Source of the DNA: Lelliottia nimipressuralis
GTDB lineage: Bacteria > Pseudomonadota > Gammaproteobacteria > Enterobacterales > Enterobacteriaceae
NCBI RefSeq assembly: GCF_004402045.1
Contig: NZ_SOMG01000019.1
Coordinates: 1 to 57,757 of the forward strand
Reading direction: 5' to 3'
DNA length: 57,757 bases
Position numbers and translations under genes: made by a program. Shown here in pieces: positions 8,769 through 17,776 of this stretch (position 1 is its first letter; every line of letters starts with the position of its first letter). The notes under the pieces were generated by a model that worked only from the letters and a program-made list of their open reading frames with translations, made no database searches and was not told the DNA's origin.

Positions 8769-10436
8769 ATGAGTGAGGCAGAAGCCCGCCCGAGTAACTT
8801 TATTCGTCAGATCATCGATGAAGATCTGGCCAGTGGTAAGCACACCACAATTCATACCCGCTTCCCGCCGGAGCCGAACGGCTACCTGCATATCGGGCAT
8901 GCAAAATCTATCTGCCTGAACTTTGGCATTGCCCAGGACTATCAGGGACAGTGCAACCTGCGTTTCGATGACACCAATCCAGTAAAAGAAGACATCGAAT
9001 ACGTTGAGTCCATTAAGAACGACGTGCAATGGCTGGGCTTCAACTGGTCTGGTGATATCTGCTACTCCTCTGACTATTTCGATCAGCTGTACGCCTATGC
9101 GGTAGAGCTTATCAACAAAGGTCTGGCGTATGTCGACGAGCTGTCTGCTGACGAAATCCGTGAATATCGCGGTACGCTGACTGCGCCAGGCAAAAACAGC
9201 CCGTTCCGCGATCGCAGCGTGGAAGAGAACCTGGCGCTGTTTGAAAAAATGCGTGCGGGTGGCTTTGAAGAAGGCAAAGCCTGCCTGCGTGCCAAAATCG
9301 ATATGGCGTCTCCGTTCATCGTGATGCGCGATCCGGTGCTGTACCGTATAAAATTTGCTGAACACCACCAGACCGGTAACAAGTGGTGCATCTACCCGAT
9401 GTACGATTTTACCCACTGCATCAGCGATGCGCTGGAAGGCATCACTCACTCGCTGTGTACGCTGGAGTTCCAGGACAACCGTCGTCTGTACGACTGGGTG
9501 CTGGATAACATCACCATTCCTGTGCATCCGCGCCAGTACGAGTTCTCTCGTCTGAATCTGGAATACACCGTGATGTCCAAGCGTAAACTGAACCTGCTGG
9601 TCACCGACAAGCACGTTGAGGGCTGGGATGACCCACGTATGCCGACCATCTCTGGTCTGCGCCGTCGCGGTTATACCTCCGCGTCTATCCGCGAGTTCTG
9701 CAAACGTATCGGCGTCACCAAGCAGGACAACACCATTGAAATAGCTTCTCTGGAATCCTGCATTCGCGAAGACCTGAACGAAAACGCCCCGCGCGCGATG
9801 GCGGTCATCGACCCGGTGAAACTGGTTATCGAGAACTATCCGCAGGGTGAAAGCGAGCTGGTCTCCATGCCTAACCATCCGAGCAAACCGGAGATGGGAA
9901 CCCGCGACGTGCCGTTCAGCGGTGAAATCTGGATCGATCGTGCTGACTTCCGCGAAGAAGCCAACAAGCAGTACAAGCGTCTGGTGTTGGGTAAAGAGGT
10001 GCGTCTGCGTAATGCCTACGTCATCAAAGCCGAGCGCGTAGAGAAAGATGCGGAAGGTAACATCACCACCATCTTCTGTTCTTATGACGCAGAAACGCTG
10101 AGTAAAGATCCGGCGGACGGTCGCAAGGTGAAAGGCGTTATTCATTGGGTGAGCGCATCCCACGCGCTGCCGGTAGAAATTCGTCTGTACGATCGTCTGT
10201 TCAGCGTGCCTAACCCGGGGGCTGCTGAAGACTTCCTGGCGACCATCAACCCGGAATCTCTGGTGATCAAGCAGGGTTATGCGGAGCCTTCCCTGAAAGC
10301 CGCTGAAGCGGGTAAGGCGTTCCAGTTCGAGCGTGAAGGTTACTTCTGCCTGGACAGCCGTTACAGCACGGCAGAAAAACCGGTATTTAACCGTACCGTG
10401 GGTCTGCGTGATACCTGGACCAAAATCGGCGAATAA
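8769..10436 (+). CDS. glnS: Glutaminyl-tRNA synthetase
   Basis: Charges tRNA-Gln with glutamine in the cytoplasm. It has 555 residues against 554 in E. coli. Class I signatures are the HIGH motif in [12 protein letters not shown] (residues 41-44) and the KMSKS-loop variant VMSKRK (MSK at 269-271). The C-terminal half is the two-barrel anticodon-binding domain. A TTGAGGA ribosome binding site precedes the ATG. It is monocistronic, with terminators on both sides. Confidence 0.98.
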   Translation: MSEAEARPSNFIRQIIDEDLASGKHTTIHTRFPPEPNGYLHIGHAKSICLNFGIAQDYQGQCNLRFDDTNPVKEDIEYVESIKNDVQWLGFNWSGDICYSSDYFDQLYAYAVELINKGLAYVDELSADEIREYRGTLTAPGKNSPFRDRSVEENLALFEKMRAGGFEEGKACLRAKIDMASPFIVMRDPVLYRIKFAEHHQTGNKWCIYPMYDFTHCISDALEGITHSLCTLEFQDNRRLYDWVLDNITIPVHPRQYEFSRLNLEYTVMSKRKLNLLVTDKHVEGWDDPRMPTISGLRRRGYTSASIREFCKRIGVTKQDNTIEIASLESCIREDLNENAPRAMAVIDPVKLVIENYPQGESELVSMPNHPSKPEMGTRDVPFSGEIWIDRADFREEANKQYKRLVLGKEVRLRNAYVIKAERVEKDAEGNITTIFCSYDAETLSKDPADGRKVKGVIHWVSASHALPVEIRLYDRLFSVPNPGAAEDFLATINPESLVIKQGYAEPSLKAAEAGKAFQFEREGYFCLDSRYSTAEKPVFNRTVGLRDTWTKIGE

Positions 10437-10464
10437 TAACGCTGCATTGGTCAATGAGAGACAA

Positions 10465-10490
10465 GCGCCGCTTATTGCGGCGTTTTTTTA
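10465..10490 (+). terminator. Intrinsic terminator of glnS
   Basis: CGCCGC (10466-10471) and GCGGCG (10477-10482) form a perfect stem with a TTATT loop, followed by seven T. Confidence 0.88.
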
Positions 10491-10492
10491 TT

Positions 10493-10864
10493 TAATGATC
10501 ATATCGTTAAAGCAGGGGAGTAATAATATCGAGGAAAATATCAGGTCAATGTGGTGCTACTTATTTTTCTGAAAAAAAGTTTGTTTTTTATCATCAATTC
10601 GCCATTTGTAAAAAGTAACAGCAATTAACGATCTTACCCTCTAAAATTTAATGGCTTACCCCGCCAAACCTCGCTCTCCGGCAAATGTTACAAATCACTA
10701 CCAATTATGTGCACTTCGTCATAATCCTGACTTTTGTCCGCTGAAAAGCATTGATAATTCGCGTCGCGAAAAATAACCTAAAGGCGGTAGTTAATTCGAG
10801 GGTATTTATAACTACCCCTGACCGTTTGGTCTTTTTTATTTTCGCCGTTTCAGGCGTTTTAATT
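10493..10864 (+). promoter_or_regulatory. chiP upstream control region and leader
   Basis: A gene-free, AT-rich stretch of about 370 bp before the chitoporin gene. A CRP-like site TGTGC-N6-TCATA (10708-10723) matches eight of ten consensus positions and overlaps a possible -10 CATAAT (10720-10725). That overlap would not suit simple activation from this -10, so the start of transcription is uncertain. NagC control of chiP is known in E. coli, but I could not place a clean NagC dyad here. Confidence 0.4.
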
Positions 10865-10878
10865 CGTCAAAGAGGAAT
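10865..10878 (+). promoter_or_regulatory. ChiX sRNA target covering the chiP ribosome binding site
   Basis: CGTCAAAGAGGAAT is the exact reverse complement of the pairing segment AUUCCUCUUUGACG of ChiX (MicM), as I recall that RNA. It contains the chiP Shine-Dalgarno AGAGGA and ends 5 nt before the ATG. In E. coli and Salmonella ChiX pairs here to silence chiP until chitosugars induce a decoy in the chb mRNA. The ChiX gene itself is not in this window. Confidence 0.82.
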
Positions 10879-10883
10879 AATCT

Positions 10884-12281
10884 ATGCGTACGTTCAGTGG
10901 CAAACGTAGTGCGCTGGCGCTGGCTATTGCCGGTGTGACAGCAATGTCGAGCCTGGTTATCACACCTGAAGCGAAAGCTGCGGGTTTCATCGATGATTCT
11001 ACCCTCACGGGCGGTATTTATTACTGGCAGCGTGAGCGTGATCGTAAAGACGTTACCGAAGATAAATACAAAACCAACCTTTCTCACTCCACCTGGAACG
11101 CCAACCTGGACTTCCAGTCAGGCTATGCCGCGGATATGTTCGGTCTGGATATTGCTGCATTCACCGCGATTGAAATGGCGGAAAACGGCGACAGTGCCCA
11201 CCCGAACGAAATTGCCTTCTCCTCCAGCAACAAAGCGTATAAAGAAGACTGGTCCGGGGATAAGAGCGGAATCAGTCTTTACAAGGCTGCTGCGAAATTT
11301 AAATACGGCCCGGTATGGGCGCGCGGTGGTTATATTCAGCCAACCGGCCAGACGCTGTTAGCACCGCACTGGAGCTTTATGCCGGGCACCTATCAGGGTG
11401 CAGAAGCCGGGGCTAACTTTGACTACGGTGATGCGGGTGCGTTGAGCTTCTCTTATATGTGGACCAACGAATACAAAGCACCGTGGCACATCGAAATGGA
11501 CAAGTTCTACCAGAACGATAAGAAAACCAAAGTAGATTACCTGCACTCGCTGGGTGCGAAATACGACTTCAAAAACGATCTGGTGCTCGAAGCCGCATTT
11601 GGTCAGGCTGAAGGGTATATCGATCAGTATTTTGCGAAAGCGAGCTACAAATTCGATATCGTTGGGGGGCCGTTAAGCACCAGCTACCAGTTCTACGGTA
11701 CGCGTGACAAGGTCAGTAATGGCGGCGTGAATGACATTTATGACGGTACCGCGTGGTTGCAGGCGCTGACCTTCGGCTACAAGGTCGGACAGGTTGATTT
11801 GCGCCTGGAAGGTACATGGGTGAAGGCGGAAGGGCAGCAGGGGTACTTCCTGCAGCGTATGACCCCGACCTATGCCTCTTCAAACGGTCGTCTTGATATC
11901 TGGTGGGATAACCGCTCGGACTTCAACGCCGACGGCGAGAAAGCGGTCTTCTTTGGCGCTATGTATGACCTCAAAAACTGGAATCTGCCTGGCTGGGCCG
12001 TTGGTGCTTCTTACGCTTACGCCTGGGATGCAAAACCTGCTGATATGGCAACCCCGGATGCCTACTACGATCCAAACTATCGCCTGAAAGAGTCCTCCTA
12101 CAGCCTGGATGCTATCTATACCCTGCAGGATGGTCGCGCGAAAGGCACGATGTTCAAACTGCACTTCACCCAGTATGACAACCACTCCGATATCCCGAGC
12201 TATGCGGGCGGTTACGGCAACATCTTCCAGGATGAACGTGACGTGAAATTCATGGTTATCGCCCCATTCACCATCTTCTGA
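10884..12281 (+). CDS. chiP: Chitoporin ChiP (outer-membrane chitooligosaccharide porin)
   Basis: An outer-membrane OprD-family beta-barrel channel for chitosan and chitin oligosaccharides, formerly YbfM. It has 465 residues against 468 in E. coli. A Sec signal peptide of about 32 residues ends at AKA-AGF, and the mature protein begins with the conserved [16 protein letters not shown]. The C-terminus MVIAPFTIF ends in Phe, the outer-membrane assembly signal. chiQ follows at 44 bp. Translation is probably blocked by ChiX pairing at the ribosome binding site. Confidence 0.95.
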   Translation: MRTFSGKRSALALAIAGVTAMSSLVITPEAKAAGFIDDSTLTGGIYYWQRERDRKDVTEDKYKTNLSHSTWNANLDFQSGYAADMFGLDIAAFTAIEMAENGDSAHPNEIAFSSSNKAYKEDWSGDKSGISLYKAAAKFKYGPVWARGGYIQPTGQTLLAPHWSFMPGTYQGAEAGANFDYGDAGALSFSYMWTNEYKAPWHIEMDKFYQNDKKTKVDYLHSLGAKYDFKNDLVLEAAFGQAEGYIDQYFAKASYKFDIVGGPLSTSYQFYGTRDKVSNGGVNDIYDGTAWLQALTFGYKVGQVDLRLEGTWVKAEGQQGYFLQRMTPTYASSNGRLDIWWDNRSDFNADGEKAVFFGAMYDLKNWNLPGWAVGASYAYAWDAKPADMATPDAYYDPNYRLKESSYSLDAIYTLQDGRAKGTMFKLHFTQYDNHSDIPSYAGGYGNIFQDERDVKFMVIAPFTIF

Positions 12282-12288
12282 TGAACGC

Positions 12289-12312
12289 ACCGGCGGGCTG
12301 AGTCCCGCCGGT
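12289..12312 (+). other. Intercistronic hairpin between chiP and chiQ
   Basis: ACCGGCGGG and CCCGCCGGT form a perfect 9-bp stem around CTGAGT, with no T run. It lies between the chiP stop codon and the chiQ ribosome binding site. It could protect the chiP 3' end or affect chiQ translation. Confidence 0.7.
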
Positions 12313-12325
12313 ATGGAGACTGCAT

Positions 12326-12658
12326 ATGATGAAAAAAATCGTAATCGTCGCGTTGCTGGCATCAGGGCTGGTGGCGTGTGCTCAGACACAGGCGCCGAAA
12401 GAGGACACCCGTCTGAAGGAGGCCTATAGCGCGTGTATCAATACCGCTGAAGGCTCGCCGGAGAAGATTGAAGCCTGTCAGAGCGTGTTGAATGTGCTGA
12501 AAAAAGAGAAAGCGCATGAGCAGTTCGCGACGCAGGAAAATGTTCGCGTGATGGATTACCAGGCCTGTATCCAGGCGCGTAAAACCGGTAACGATCAGGA
12601 AGTGGCGAAGCGTTGCGACCAGATCTGGAAAGAGATTCGCAGCAATAACAGTCATTAA
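12326..12658 (+). CDS. chiQ: Chitosugar-induced lipoprotein ChiQ
   Basis: A 110-residue lipoprotein, formerly YbfN, encoded with chitoporin; its function is unknown. A short signal peptide ends in the lipobox LVAC, so Cys19 (counted from the first Met) should be lipidated. The mature part is charged and has four further Cys (CINTAE, ACQSVL, ACIQAR, RCDQIW), which could form disulfides in the periplasm. Two ATGs are adjacent (12326 and 12329); the GGAG at 12315 suits either, and E. coli ChiQ starts at the second. Confidence 0.88.
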   Translation: MMKKIVIVALLASGLVACAQTQAPKEDTRLKEAYSACINTAEGSPEKIEACQSVLNVLKKEKAHEQFATQENVRVMDYQACIQARKTGNDQEVAKRCDQIWKEIRSNNSH

Positions 12659-12672
12659 CTCGCTGTTATCAT

Positions 12673-12702
12673 GCCCGGTGGCGCTGCGCCACCGGGCTTT
12701 TT
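12673..12702 (+). terminator. Intrinsic terminator of chiPQ
   Basis: GCCCGGTGGC and GCCACCGGGC form a 10-bp GC-rich stem with a short GCTGC-type loop, followed by five T. The sequence resembles a REP half-unit. Confidence 0.88.
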
Positions 12703-12708
12703 AACAGC

Positions 12709-12736
12709 AAAAAAAAAGCCAACCTCGCGGCTGGCT
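12709..12736 (-). terminator. Intrinsic terminator of fur
   Basis: On the minus strand AGCCAGCC pairs with GGTTGGCT (one G-T wobble) around a GCGA tetraloop (12717-12736), followed by nine T. It converges with the chiPQ terminator a few bases away. Confidence 0.88.
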
Positions 12737-12754
12737 CAGAGTATAAACACTCAC

Positions 12755-13201
12755 TTATTTCGCGTCGTGCGCGTGATCATCTTCGCGGCAGTCACCTTCA
12801 GCACAGTGACCGTAAAGGTACAGGCTGTGGTTGGTCAGGCGGATGCCATGACGCGCCGCGATTTCACGCTGGCGTGATTCAATCGAATCATCGCTAAATT
12901 CAATGACCTTGCCGCAATCGAGGCAGATCAGGTGATCGTGGTGCTGCTGCTGGGTCAGTTCGAAAACAGATTTACCGCCTTCGAAATTATGACGGGTAAC
13001 AATGCCCGCGTCATCAAACTGGTTCAGCACGCGATAGACGGTAGCCAGCCCAATCTCTTCACCCATGTCGATAAGACGTTTATAAAGGTCTTCCGCACTG
13101 ACATGGTGATTGTCTGGACCCTGAAGCACTTCAAGGATTTTTAACCGAGGAAGCGTAACTTTCAGGCCAGCCTTCTTTAATGCGGTATTGTTGTCAGTCA
13201 T
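12755..13201 (-). CDS. fur: Ferric uptake regulator Fur
   Basis: Fe(II)-dependent repressor of iron uptake genes. It has 148 residues, as in E. coli. The N-terminal winged helix (about 1-80, LPRLKILEVLQ and LATVYRVLNQF) binds Fur boxes. Metal sites are visible in HHDHLICLDCGK (His87-type cluster, Cys93 and Cys96) and in the His-rich tail EDDHAHD. It lies downstream of fldA on the same strand, with its own promoter-like sequence and a short overlapping upstream reading frame between them. Confidence 0.98.
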   Translation of the reverse strand: MTDNNTALKKAGLKVTLPRLKILEVLQGPDNHHVSAEDLYKRLIDMGEEIGLATVYRVLNQFDDAGIVTRHNFEGGKSVFELTQQQHHDHLICLDCGKVIEFSDDSIESRQREIAARHGIRLTNHSLYLYGHCAEGDCREDDHAHDAK

Positions 13202-13259
13202 GCGGAATCTGTCCTGTTGCTAAACGATTCACTTCTGTAGGAAGTGACAGAAAATGCAC
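13194..13259 (-). CDS. uof: Candidate leader peptide upstream of fur (uof-like)
   Basis: A 21-codon frame starting at GTG and ending TGA eight bases inside fur, in another frame. It ends LATGQIPHD. The equivalent frame upstream of E. coli fur, as I recall it, ends in nearly the same residues. In E. coli uof is translated and coupled to fur, and RyhB pairs near its start. The start codon here is uncertain: no good ribosome binding site is visible, and an in-frame TGA lies five codons upstream of the GTG. A small hairpin (TCACTTC/GAAGTGA) falls inside it. Confidence 0.4.
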   Translation of the reverse strand: MHFLSLPTEVNRLATGQIPHD

Positions 13260-13335
13260 CTGGGATATTGCGTCTCATTATAGAACTGCCATGGCTAAAT
13301 GAAAACTGCAAGTCTCAGGCAAAATATGCTTATAA

Positions 13336-13380
13336 AAACGTGGTATCACCAACAAACTTGCTCAATGGAAAACCACGTTT
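13336..13380 (-). repeat. Inverted repeat between fldA and fur
   Basis: AAACGTGGT (13336-13344) and ACCACGTTT (13372-13380) are perfect 9-bp arms, 27 bp apart. On the minus strand the second arm runs into TTTTTATAA, so the structure could weaken fldA read-through before the fur promoter, or be an operator. A TATAAT on the minus strand at about 13278 is a likely fur -10. Confidence 0.5.
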
Positions 13381-13461
13381 ATCAGGGAGACATTGTACAG
13401 GTCTGGGCGAAAAAGTTAAAAGATTGTAGCGATTAATTTAATCGGTTTGACCTGGAGCACG

Positions 13462-13481
13462 GGCGCAACCGCCGTTGCGCC
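13462..13481 (-). terminator. Hairpin after fldA without a T run
   Basis: GGCGCAAC and GTTGCGCC form a perfect 8-bp stem around a 4-nt loop, 10 bp past the fldA stop codon. No T run follows, so it may mark a processed or partly terminated 3' end. This agrees with the fldA-fur read-through known in E. coli. Confidence 0.45.
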
Positions 13482-13491
13482 GCGATAAAAA

Positions 13492-14022
13492 TCAGGCGTT
13501 AAGAATATCGTCCAGGTGCAGTTCTTCACGGATCTGCTTCACCCATTTCTCAACGCGCTCTGCCGTCAGCTCTGGCTGACGGTCTTCGTCAATGGCCAGA
13601 CCCACGAAATGATCGTCATCAGCCAGGCCTTTAGACGCTTCGAAGTGGTAACCGGCGGTCGGCCAGTGGCCTACGATCACTGCGCCATTCGGCTCAATGA
13701 TGTCGCGGATAGTTCCCAGTGCGTCACAGAAGTACTCGGCGTAGTCTTCCTGATCGCCACAGCCAAACAGGGCGACCAGCTTACCGTTGAAGTCGACTTC
13801 TTCCAGCGTCGGGAAGAAATCATCCCAGTCGCACTGGGCTTCACCGTAGTACCAGGTTGGAATACCCAGCAGAAGAATGTCATAGCCTTCGAGATCTTCT
13901 TTGCTGCTCTTGGCGATGTCATGCACATCAGCAACGTCTTTACCGAGCTGTTTTTGAATGTTTTTTGCGATATTTTCGGTATTGCCGGTATCACTGCCAA
14001 AGAAAATGCCGATGATTGCCAT
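13492..14022 (-). CDS. fldA: Flavodoxin 1
   Basis: A low-potential FMN electron carrier that serves ribonucleotide reductase activation, pyruvate formate-lyase activation, methionine synthase and isoprenoid enzymes. It has 176 residues, as in E. coli. The FMN phosphate loop is [14 protein letters not shown] (about residues 7-20), with isoalloxazine-flanking TWYYG and [12 protein letters not shown] loops. The start MAIIGIFF is chosen over an upstream in-frame ATG because it fits the family length; an AAGAGGT lies about 13 bp upstream. Confidence 0.97.
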   Translation of the reverse strand: MAIIGIFFGSDTGNTENIAKNIQKQLGKDVADVHDIAKSSKEDLEGYDILLLGIPTWYYGEAQCDWDDFFPTLEEVDFNGKLVALFGCGDQEDYAEYFCDALGTIRDIIEPNGAVIVGHWPTAGYHFEASKGLADDDHFVGLAIDEDRQPELTAERVEKWVKQIREELHLDDILNA

Positions 14023-14177
14023 GAGTAAAATAACCTCTTGAAACTTAATAGTATGGTGGCGCAATTCGGCCACGGATAAGGGCAATAATAGCAGAACTGG
14101 CAACCCTGCGGAAACAGCTATCGCGCAGGACTGCACTCTGTGCTACATGAAAAGGGCGATAAAGGGGATTTTCAGAC

Positions 14178-14465
14178 TTATGCCTGGCTGCGTAACGTCT
14201 CAAGCTGGGCGATCAACATCTCTTCAATGAGCTCGCTACGGCTGATGTTTCTCGCGTCAGCCAGCTCGTTAAGCGCATCGACGGCGTCAGCATTCAGCTT
14301 CAGTTCGACACGCTTAAGCCCACGATTTTTATCGCGTTTAAGCTGATTGCGTTTATTGATACGCAGCTGTTCATCGCGCGAAAGCGGATTCGTCTTGGGT
14401 CGTCCCGGTCGACGCTCATTCGCGAACAGATCTAGTGTCGTACGGTCCGTTTGTTCTTTGGCCAT
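14178..14465 (-). CDS. ybfE: YbfE, small ribbon-helix-helix-like protein (LexA-regulated in E. coli)
   Basis: A basic 95-residue protein with a disordered, Arg/Lys-rich N-terminus (residues 1-50) and a C-terminal helix-turn-helix-like stretch (AVDALNELADARNISRSELIEEML) of ribbon-helix-helix type. In E. coli it is listed as a LexA-regulated gene of unknown role. I found no CTGT-N8-ACAG LexA box in the 128 bp upstream. It lies between ybfF and fldA on the same strand. The ribosome binding site is poor. Confidence 0.85.
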   Translation of the reverse strand: MAKEQTDRTTLDLFANERRPGRPKTNPLSRDEQLRINKRNQLKRDKNRGLKRVELKLNADAVDALNELADARNISRSELIEEMLIAQLETLRSQA

Positions 14466-14553
14466 GATTCTGAGACTTCGGGGGAAACACGCCGCCCTGC
14501 TAATGCCCGGGCGATAAGCGCGCCATCATACATCAGCAAAAACGGCACGCCAA

Positions 14554-14591
14554 CGACTGGAAGCCCGCAGCCTTCCAGTCGCTCTCTTTTT
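14554..14591 (+). terminator. Strong hairpin between ybfF and ybfE with T run on the plus strand
   Basis: CGACTGGAAG (14554-14563) and CTTCCAGTCG (14572-14581) form a perfect 10-bp stem with an 8-nt loop, followed on the plus strand by CTCTCTTTTT. Both flanking genes are on the minus strand, where the hairpin has no T run. It may stop antisense transcripts into ybfF, or on the minus strand act only as a 3' barrier. Confidence 0.5.
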
Positions 14592-14593
14592 AA

Positions 14594-15367
14594 TCAATTT
14601 GCAGTATCAGCGAGATAGCGGCGAATGGCGCGCAACACGGCGTCAGGTTTTTCTGCGTGAACCCAGTGCCCGGCCCCGGCAATGACATGGGCACGCGCCT
14701 GAGGGAATTGTGCCAGCAAGGTGTCGCGGTACGCGTCGGTAACGTAAGGAGAGTTACCGCCACGAATGAAGAGGGTAGGGTGTGGCCAGGCAGGTACCGT
14801 TTCCCAGCCCACAATGTTGTTGTATTGCTCCCAGAGCACCGGCACGTTGAAACGCCATTGCCCGTCAACAAAGGATTTCAGCAGGAACTGCACGACGCCT
14901 TCTTCTTCAAGATGGTCACGCATGACCGCAGCCGCCTGTTGGCGTGTTGCGACACCCGCTTCAGTGACCGCATTGATGGCGGCAAAAATCTCGTCGTGAC
15001 GGCGAACGTCGTAGTCCACGGGCGCGACATCAATCACCACCAGGCCGTTAATGCGCTCCGGCGCCAGCGCCGTCAGGGCCATCACCGCTTTGCCGCCCAT
15101 TGAATGCCCGATGAGCGTCACTTTTTGCAGGCCGTTGGCGTCCAGCGTATCCAGCAGATCCTGTGCCATCACGGCATAGGTCATCTCGTCTGAACGTCCG
15201 GAAAGACCGTGATTGCGCATATCGACCTGTAAAATATCGTGGTCGGTAACCAGATCGCGCGCCAGCACGCCCAGGTTATCCAGGCTGCCAAAAAGCCCGT
15301 GAACCAGTACGATGGGAGAATTATTGTTCGGCGATTGTGCAGTTTGCGCTCGGGTATTCAATTTCAT
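14594..15367 (-). CDS. ybfF: Alpha/beta-hydrolase esterase YbfF
   Basis: A 257-residue serine hydrolase of the alpha/beta-hydrolase fold (254 in E. coli), reported there to be active on acyl-CoA and other esters. The oxyanion-side HGLFGS motif lies at residues 23-28, the nucleophile elbow GHSMGG has Ser89, and the catalytic His is His234 in GAGHWVH. It is divergent from seqA and upstream of ybfE. Confidence 0.93.
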   Translation of the reverse strand: MKLNTRAQTAQSPNNNSPIVLVHGLFGSLDNLGVLARDLVTDHDILQVDMRNHGLSGRSDEMTYAVMAQDLLDTLDANGLQKVTLIGHSMGGKAVMALTALAPERINGLVVIDVAPVDYDVRRHDEIFAAINAVTEAGVATRQQAAAVMRDHLEEEGVVQFLLKSFVDGQWRFNVPVLWEQYNNIVGWETVPAWPHPTLFIRGGNSPYVTDAYRDTLLAQFPQARAHVIAGAGHWVHAEKPDAVLRAIRRYLADTAN

Positions 15368-15502
15368 GGCAAAGTTCTTTTTTTACGTATGTCAGGTTAG
15401 GGTATCATGTTGACCATTCTGCCGCCCGGCTGCAAGGTTCCAGTTTAATCTGACTTTTGCCGCCAACCTGGTTTGACGCTATCCGCTGTTGGGATTTGAC
15501 CT

Positions 15503-15508
15503 TATAAT
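15503..15508 (+). promoter_or_regulatory. Possible seqA-pgm -10 element
   Basis: A perfect TATAAT lies 42 bp before seqA in the 183-bp gap divergent from ybfF. No good -35 sits 17 bp upstream. TTGAC occurs twice nearby (about 15473 and 15496) but at unsuitable distances. Confidence 0.4.
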
Positions 15509-15550
15509 CCCAATGACTTGTATTCAGATAAGATATCGCACTGGATTAAG

Positions 15551-16099
15551 ATGAAAACAATCGAAGTTGATGACGAACTCTATCAGTATATTGCCAGCCA
15601 GACGCGGCATATCGGGGAGAGCGCGTCCGACATTTTACGGCGCATGCTTAAAATTTCCGCCGCTTCACAGCCTGCTACCCCAGTCACCAAAGATGTCGTG
15701 TCTCAGCCGAGCGTTGTTGCACAGGCAAAACCTGCCGTGACGCCGGCAAAAGATAAAGTGCGCGCGATGCGCGAGCTGCTGCTGTCCGATGAATATGCGG
15801 AGCAGAAAAAGGCGGTTAACCGCTTTATGCTGGTGCTGTCTACACTTTATTCACTGGATAACAAAGCGTTTGCAGAAGCGACCGAGTCGCTGCACGGTCG
15901 TACTCGCGTCTATTTCGCGGGTGACGAGCAGACGCTGCTGCAAAATGGCAATCAAACCAAACCCAAACATGTTCCTGGCACCCCGTACTGGGTGATCACC
16001 AATACCAATACGGGCCGCAAGTGCAGCATGATTGAACATATCATGCAGTCCATGCAGTTCCCGGCGGAATTGATTGAAAAGGTTTGCGGTACAATTTAA
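15551..16099 (+). CDS. seqA: Negative modulator of replication initiation SeqA
   Basis: Binds hemimethylated GATC pairs at oriC to delay re-initiation and organises newly copied DNA. It has 182 residues against 181 in E. coli. The N-terminal multimerisation region is MKTIEVDDELYQYIAS. A variable linker spans about residues 38-65. The DNA-binding domain contains SLHGRTRVYFA and PKHVPGTPYWVITNTNT. The start is set by the family N-terminus and excludes an 11-codon upstream extension. pgm follows after 24 bp, so the two are an operon. Confidence 0.96.
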   Translation: MKTIEVDDELYQYIASQTRHIGESASDILRRMLKISAASQPATPVTKDVVSQPSVVAQAKPAVTPAKDKVRAMRELLLSDEYAEQKKAVNRFMLVLSTLYSLDNKAFAEATESLHGRTRVYFAGDEQTLLQNGNQTKPKHVPGTPYWVITNTNTGRKCSMIEHIMQSMQFPAELIEKVCGTI

Positions 16100-16123
16100 C
16101 CCTTGCATCAGAAGGACCCGGTA

Positions 16124-17764
16124 ATGGCAAATCACAGCCGTGCAGGCCAACCTGCACAACAAAGCGATTTGATTAACGTCGCTCAGCTGACCGCGCAGTA
16201 TTACGTGCTGAAACCGGTCGTGGGCAACGCAGAACACGCAGTGAAGTTTGGTACATCTGGTCACCGTGGGAGCGCGGCGCGCCACAGCTTTAACGAACCG
16301 CACATTCTGGCTATTGCTCAGGCCATTGCGGAAGAGCGCGCTAAAAATGGCGTTACCGGTCCGTGCTACGTGGGGAAAGACACCCATGCGCTGTCTGAAC
16401 CGGCGTTCATTTCTGTTGTGGAAGTGCTGGCCGCAAACGGCGTTGATGTGATTGTTCAGGAGAACAACGGTTTCACCCCAACCCCTGCGGTGTCTAACGC
16501 AATCCTGGTGCACAATAAAAAAGGTGGCGCGCTGGCAGACGGGATCGTTATCACGCCATCCCATAACCCGCCGGAAGACGGTGGCATCAAATACAACCCA
16601 CCTAACGGTGGCCCGGCAGACACTAACGTCACCAAAGTGGTGGAAGATCGTGCTAACGCCTTGCTGGCAGACGGTCTGAAAGGCGTGAAGCGCATCTCTC
16701 TGGATGCTGCCATGGCGTCTGGCCACGTCAAAGAGCAGGATCTGGTTCAGCCGTTCGTGGAAGGGCTGGCGGATATCGTCGATATGGCGGCGATCCAGAA
16801 AGCCGGCCTGAAGCTGGGTGTGGATCCGCTGGGCGGCTCCGGTATTGAATACTGGAAGCGTATCGCTGAGCATTACAAGCTGGACCTGACCATCGTGAAC
16901 GATCACGTCGATCAGACCTTCCGCTTTATGCACCTTGATAAAGACGGCGCGATCCGTATGGACTGCTCCTCAGAGTGTGCCATGGCGGGCCTGCTGGCGC
17001 TGCGCGACAAATTCGACCTGGCGTTTGCTAACGACCCGGATTATGACCGTCATGGAATCGTCACCCCTGCCGGGCTGATGAACCCGAACCACTATCTGGC
17101 GGTCGCGATTAACTACCTGTTCCAGCATCGTCCGCAGTGGGGCAAAGAGGTTGCTGTCGGTAAGACGCTGGTCTCTTCAGCGATGATCGACCGCGTGGTC
17201 GAGGCGCTGGGCCGCAAGCTGGTGGAAGTGCCGGTGGGCTTCAAATGGTTCGTTGACGGTCTGCACGACGGCAGCTTCGGCTTCGGCGGTGAAGAGAGCG
17301 CGGGCGCGTCCTTCCTGCGCTTCGACGGCACGCCGTGGTCAACTGACAAAGACGGCATCATCATGTGCCTGCTGGCGGCGGAAATCACCGCGGTCACCGG
17401 TAAGAACCCGCAGGAACATTACAACGAGCTGGCCGCACGCTTCGGTGCGCCAAGCTATAACCGAATTCAGGCTAGCGCAACATCAGCCCAGAAAGCGGCA
17501 CTGTCCAAACTCTCTCCAGAGATGGTCAGCGCAAGCACCCTGGCGGGCGACCCGATCACCGCGCGTCTGACGGCGGCACCGGGCAACGGCGCATCCATTG
17601 GTGGTCTGAAAGTGATGACCGACAACGGCTGGTTCGCCGCGCGTCCATCCGGTACGGAAGATGCGTATAAAATCTATTGCGAAAGTTTCTTAGGCGCTGA
17701 GCATCGTCAGCAGATTGAGAAAGAAGCGGTAGAGATTGTCAGCGAAGTGCTGAAAAACGCGTAA
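16124..17764 (+). CDS. pgm: Phosphoglucomutase
   Basis: Interconverts glucose-1-P and glucose-6-P, linking glycogen, maltose and UDP-glucose metabolism. It has 546 residues, as in E. coli. The phosphoserine motif is [11 protein letters not shown] with Ser146, the Mg-binding loop is NDPDYDRHG, and the substrate loops GEESAG and RPSGTED are visible. An AAGGA precedes the ATG; an in-frame TTG seven codons upstream is rejected. Second gene of seqA-pgm. Confidence 0.97.
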   Translation: MANHSRAGQPAQQSDLINVAQLTAQYYVLKPVVGNAEHAVKFGTSGHRGSAARHSFNEPHILAIAQAIAEERAKNGVTGPCYVGKDTHALSEPAFISVVEVLAANGVDVIVQENNGFTPTPAVSNAILVHNKKGGALADGIVITPSHNPPEDGGIKYNPPNGGPADTNVTKVVEDRANALLADGLKGVKRISLDAAMASGHVKEQDLVQPFVEGLADIVDMAAIQKAGLKLGVDPLGGSGIEYWKRIAEHYKLDLTIVNDHVDQTFRFMHLDKDGAIRMDCSSECAMAGLLALRDKFDLAFANDPDYDRHGIVTPAGLMNPNHYLAVAINYLFQHRPQWGKEVAVGKTLVSSAMIDRVVEALGRKLVEVPVGFKWFVDGLHDGSFGFGGEESAGASFLRFDGTPWSTDKDGIIMCLLAAEITAVTGKNPQEHYNELAARFGAPSYNRIQASATSAQKAALSKLSPEMVSASTLAGDPITARLTAAPGNGASIGGLKVMTDNGWFAARPSGTEDAYKIYCESFLGAEHRQQIEKEAVEIVSEVLKNA

Positions 17765-17776
17765 ATGCGGTTTGTG

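Noticed and set aside
8748..10454. 568-codon open frame antisense to glnS
   Set aside because: It mirrors glnS almost exactly, has Gln/Arg/Val-rich composition typical of the reverse of a GC-biased gene, and has no family motif or ribosome binding site.
13200..13278. ATG-started 26-codon frame (MRRNIPGAF...) upstream of fur
   Set aside because: Its ATG overlaps the likely fur -10 TATAAT, so it would not be on that transcript. The GTG-started frame ending QIPHD agrees better with E. coli.
14466..14593. LexA box for ybfE
   Set aside because: E. coli ybfE is LexA-regulated, but no CTGT-N8-ACAG or close variant was found upstream here.
15474..15508. TTGACG paired with TATAAT as a seqA promoter
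   Set aside because: The spacer is about 24 bp, too long for a sigma70 promoter; only the -10 was kept as a tentative element.
16103..16123. TTG start seven codons upstream of pgm
   Set aside because: AAGGA and the family N-terminus place the start at the ATG at 16124.
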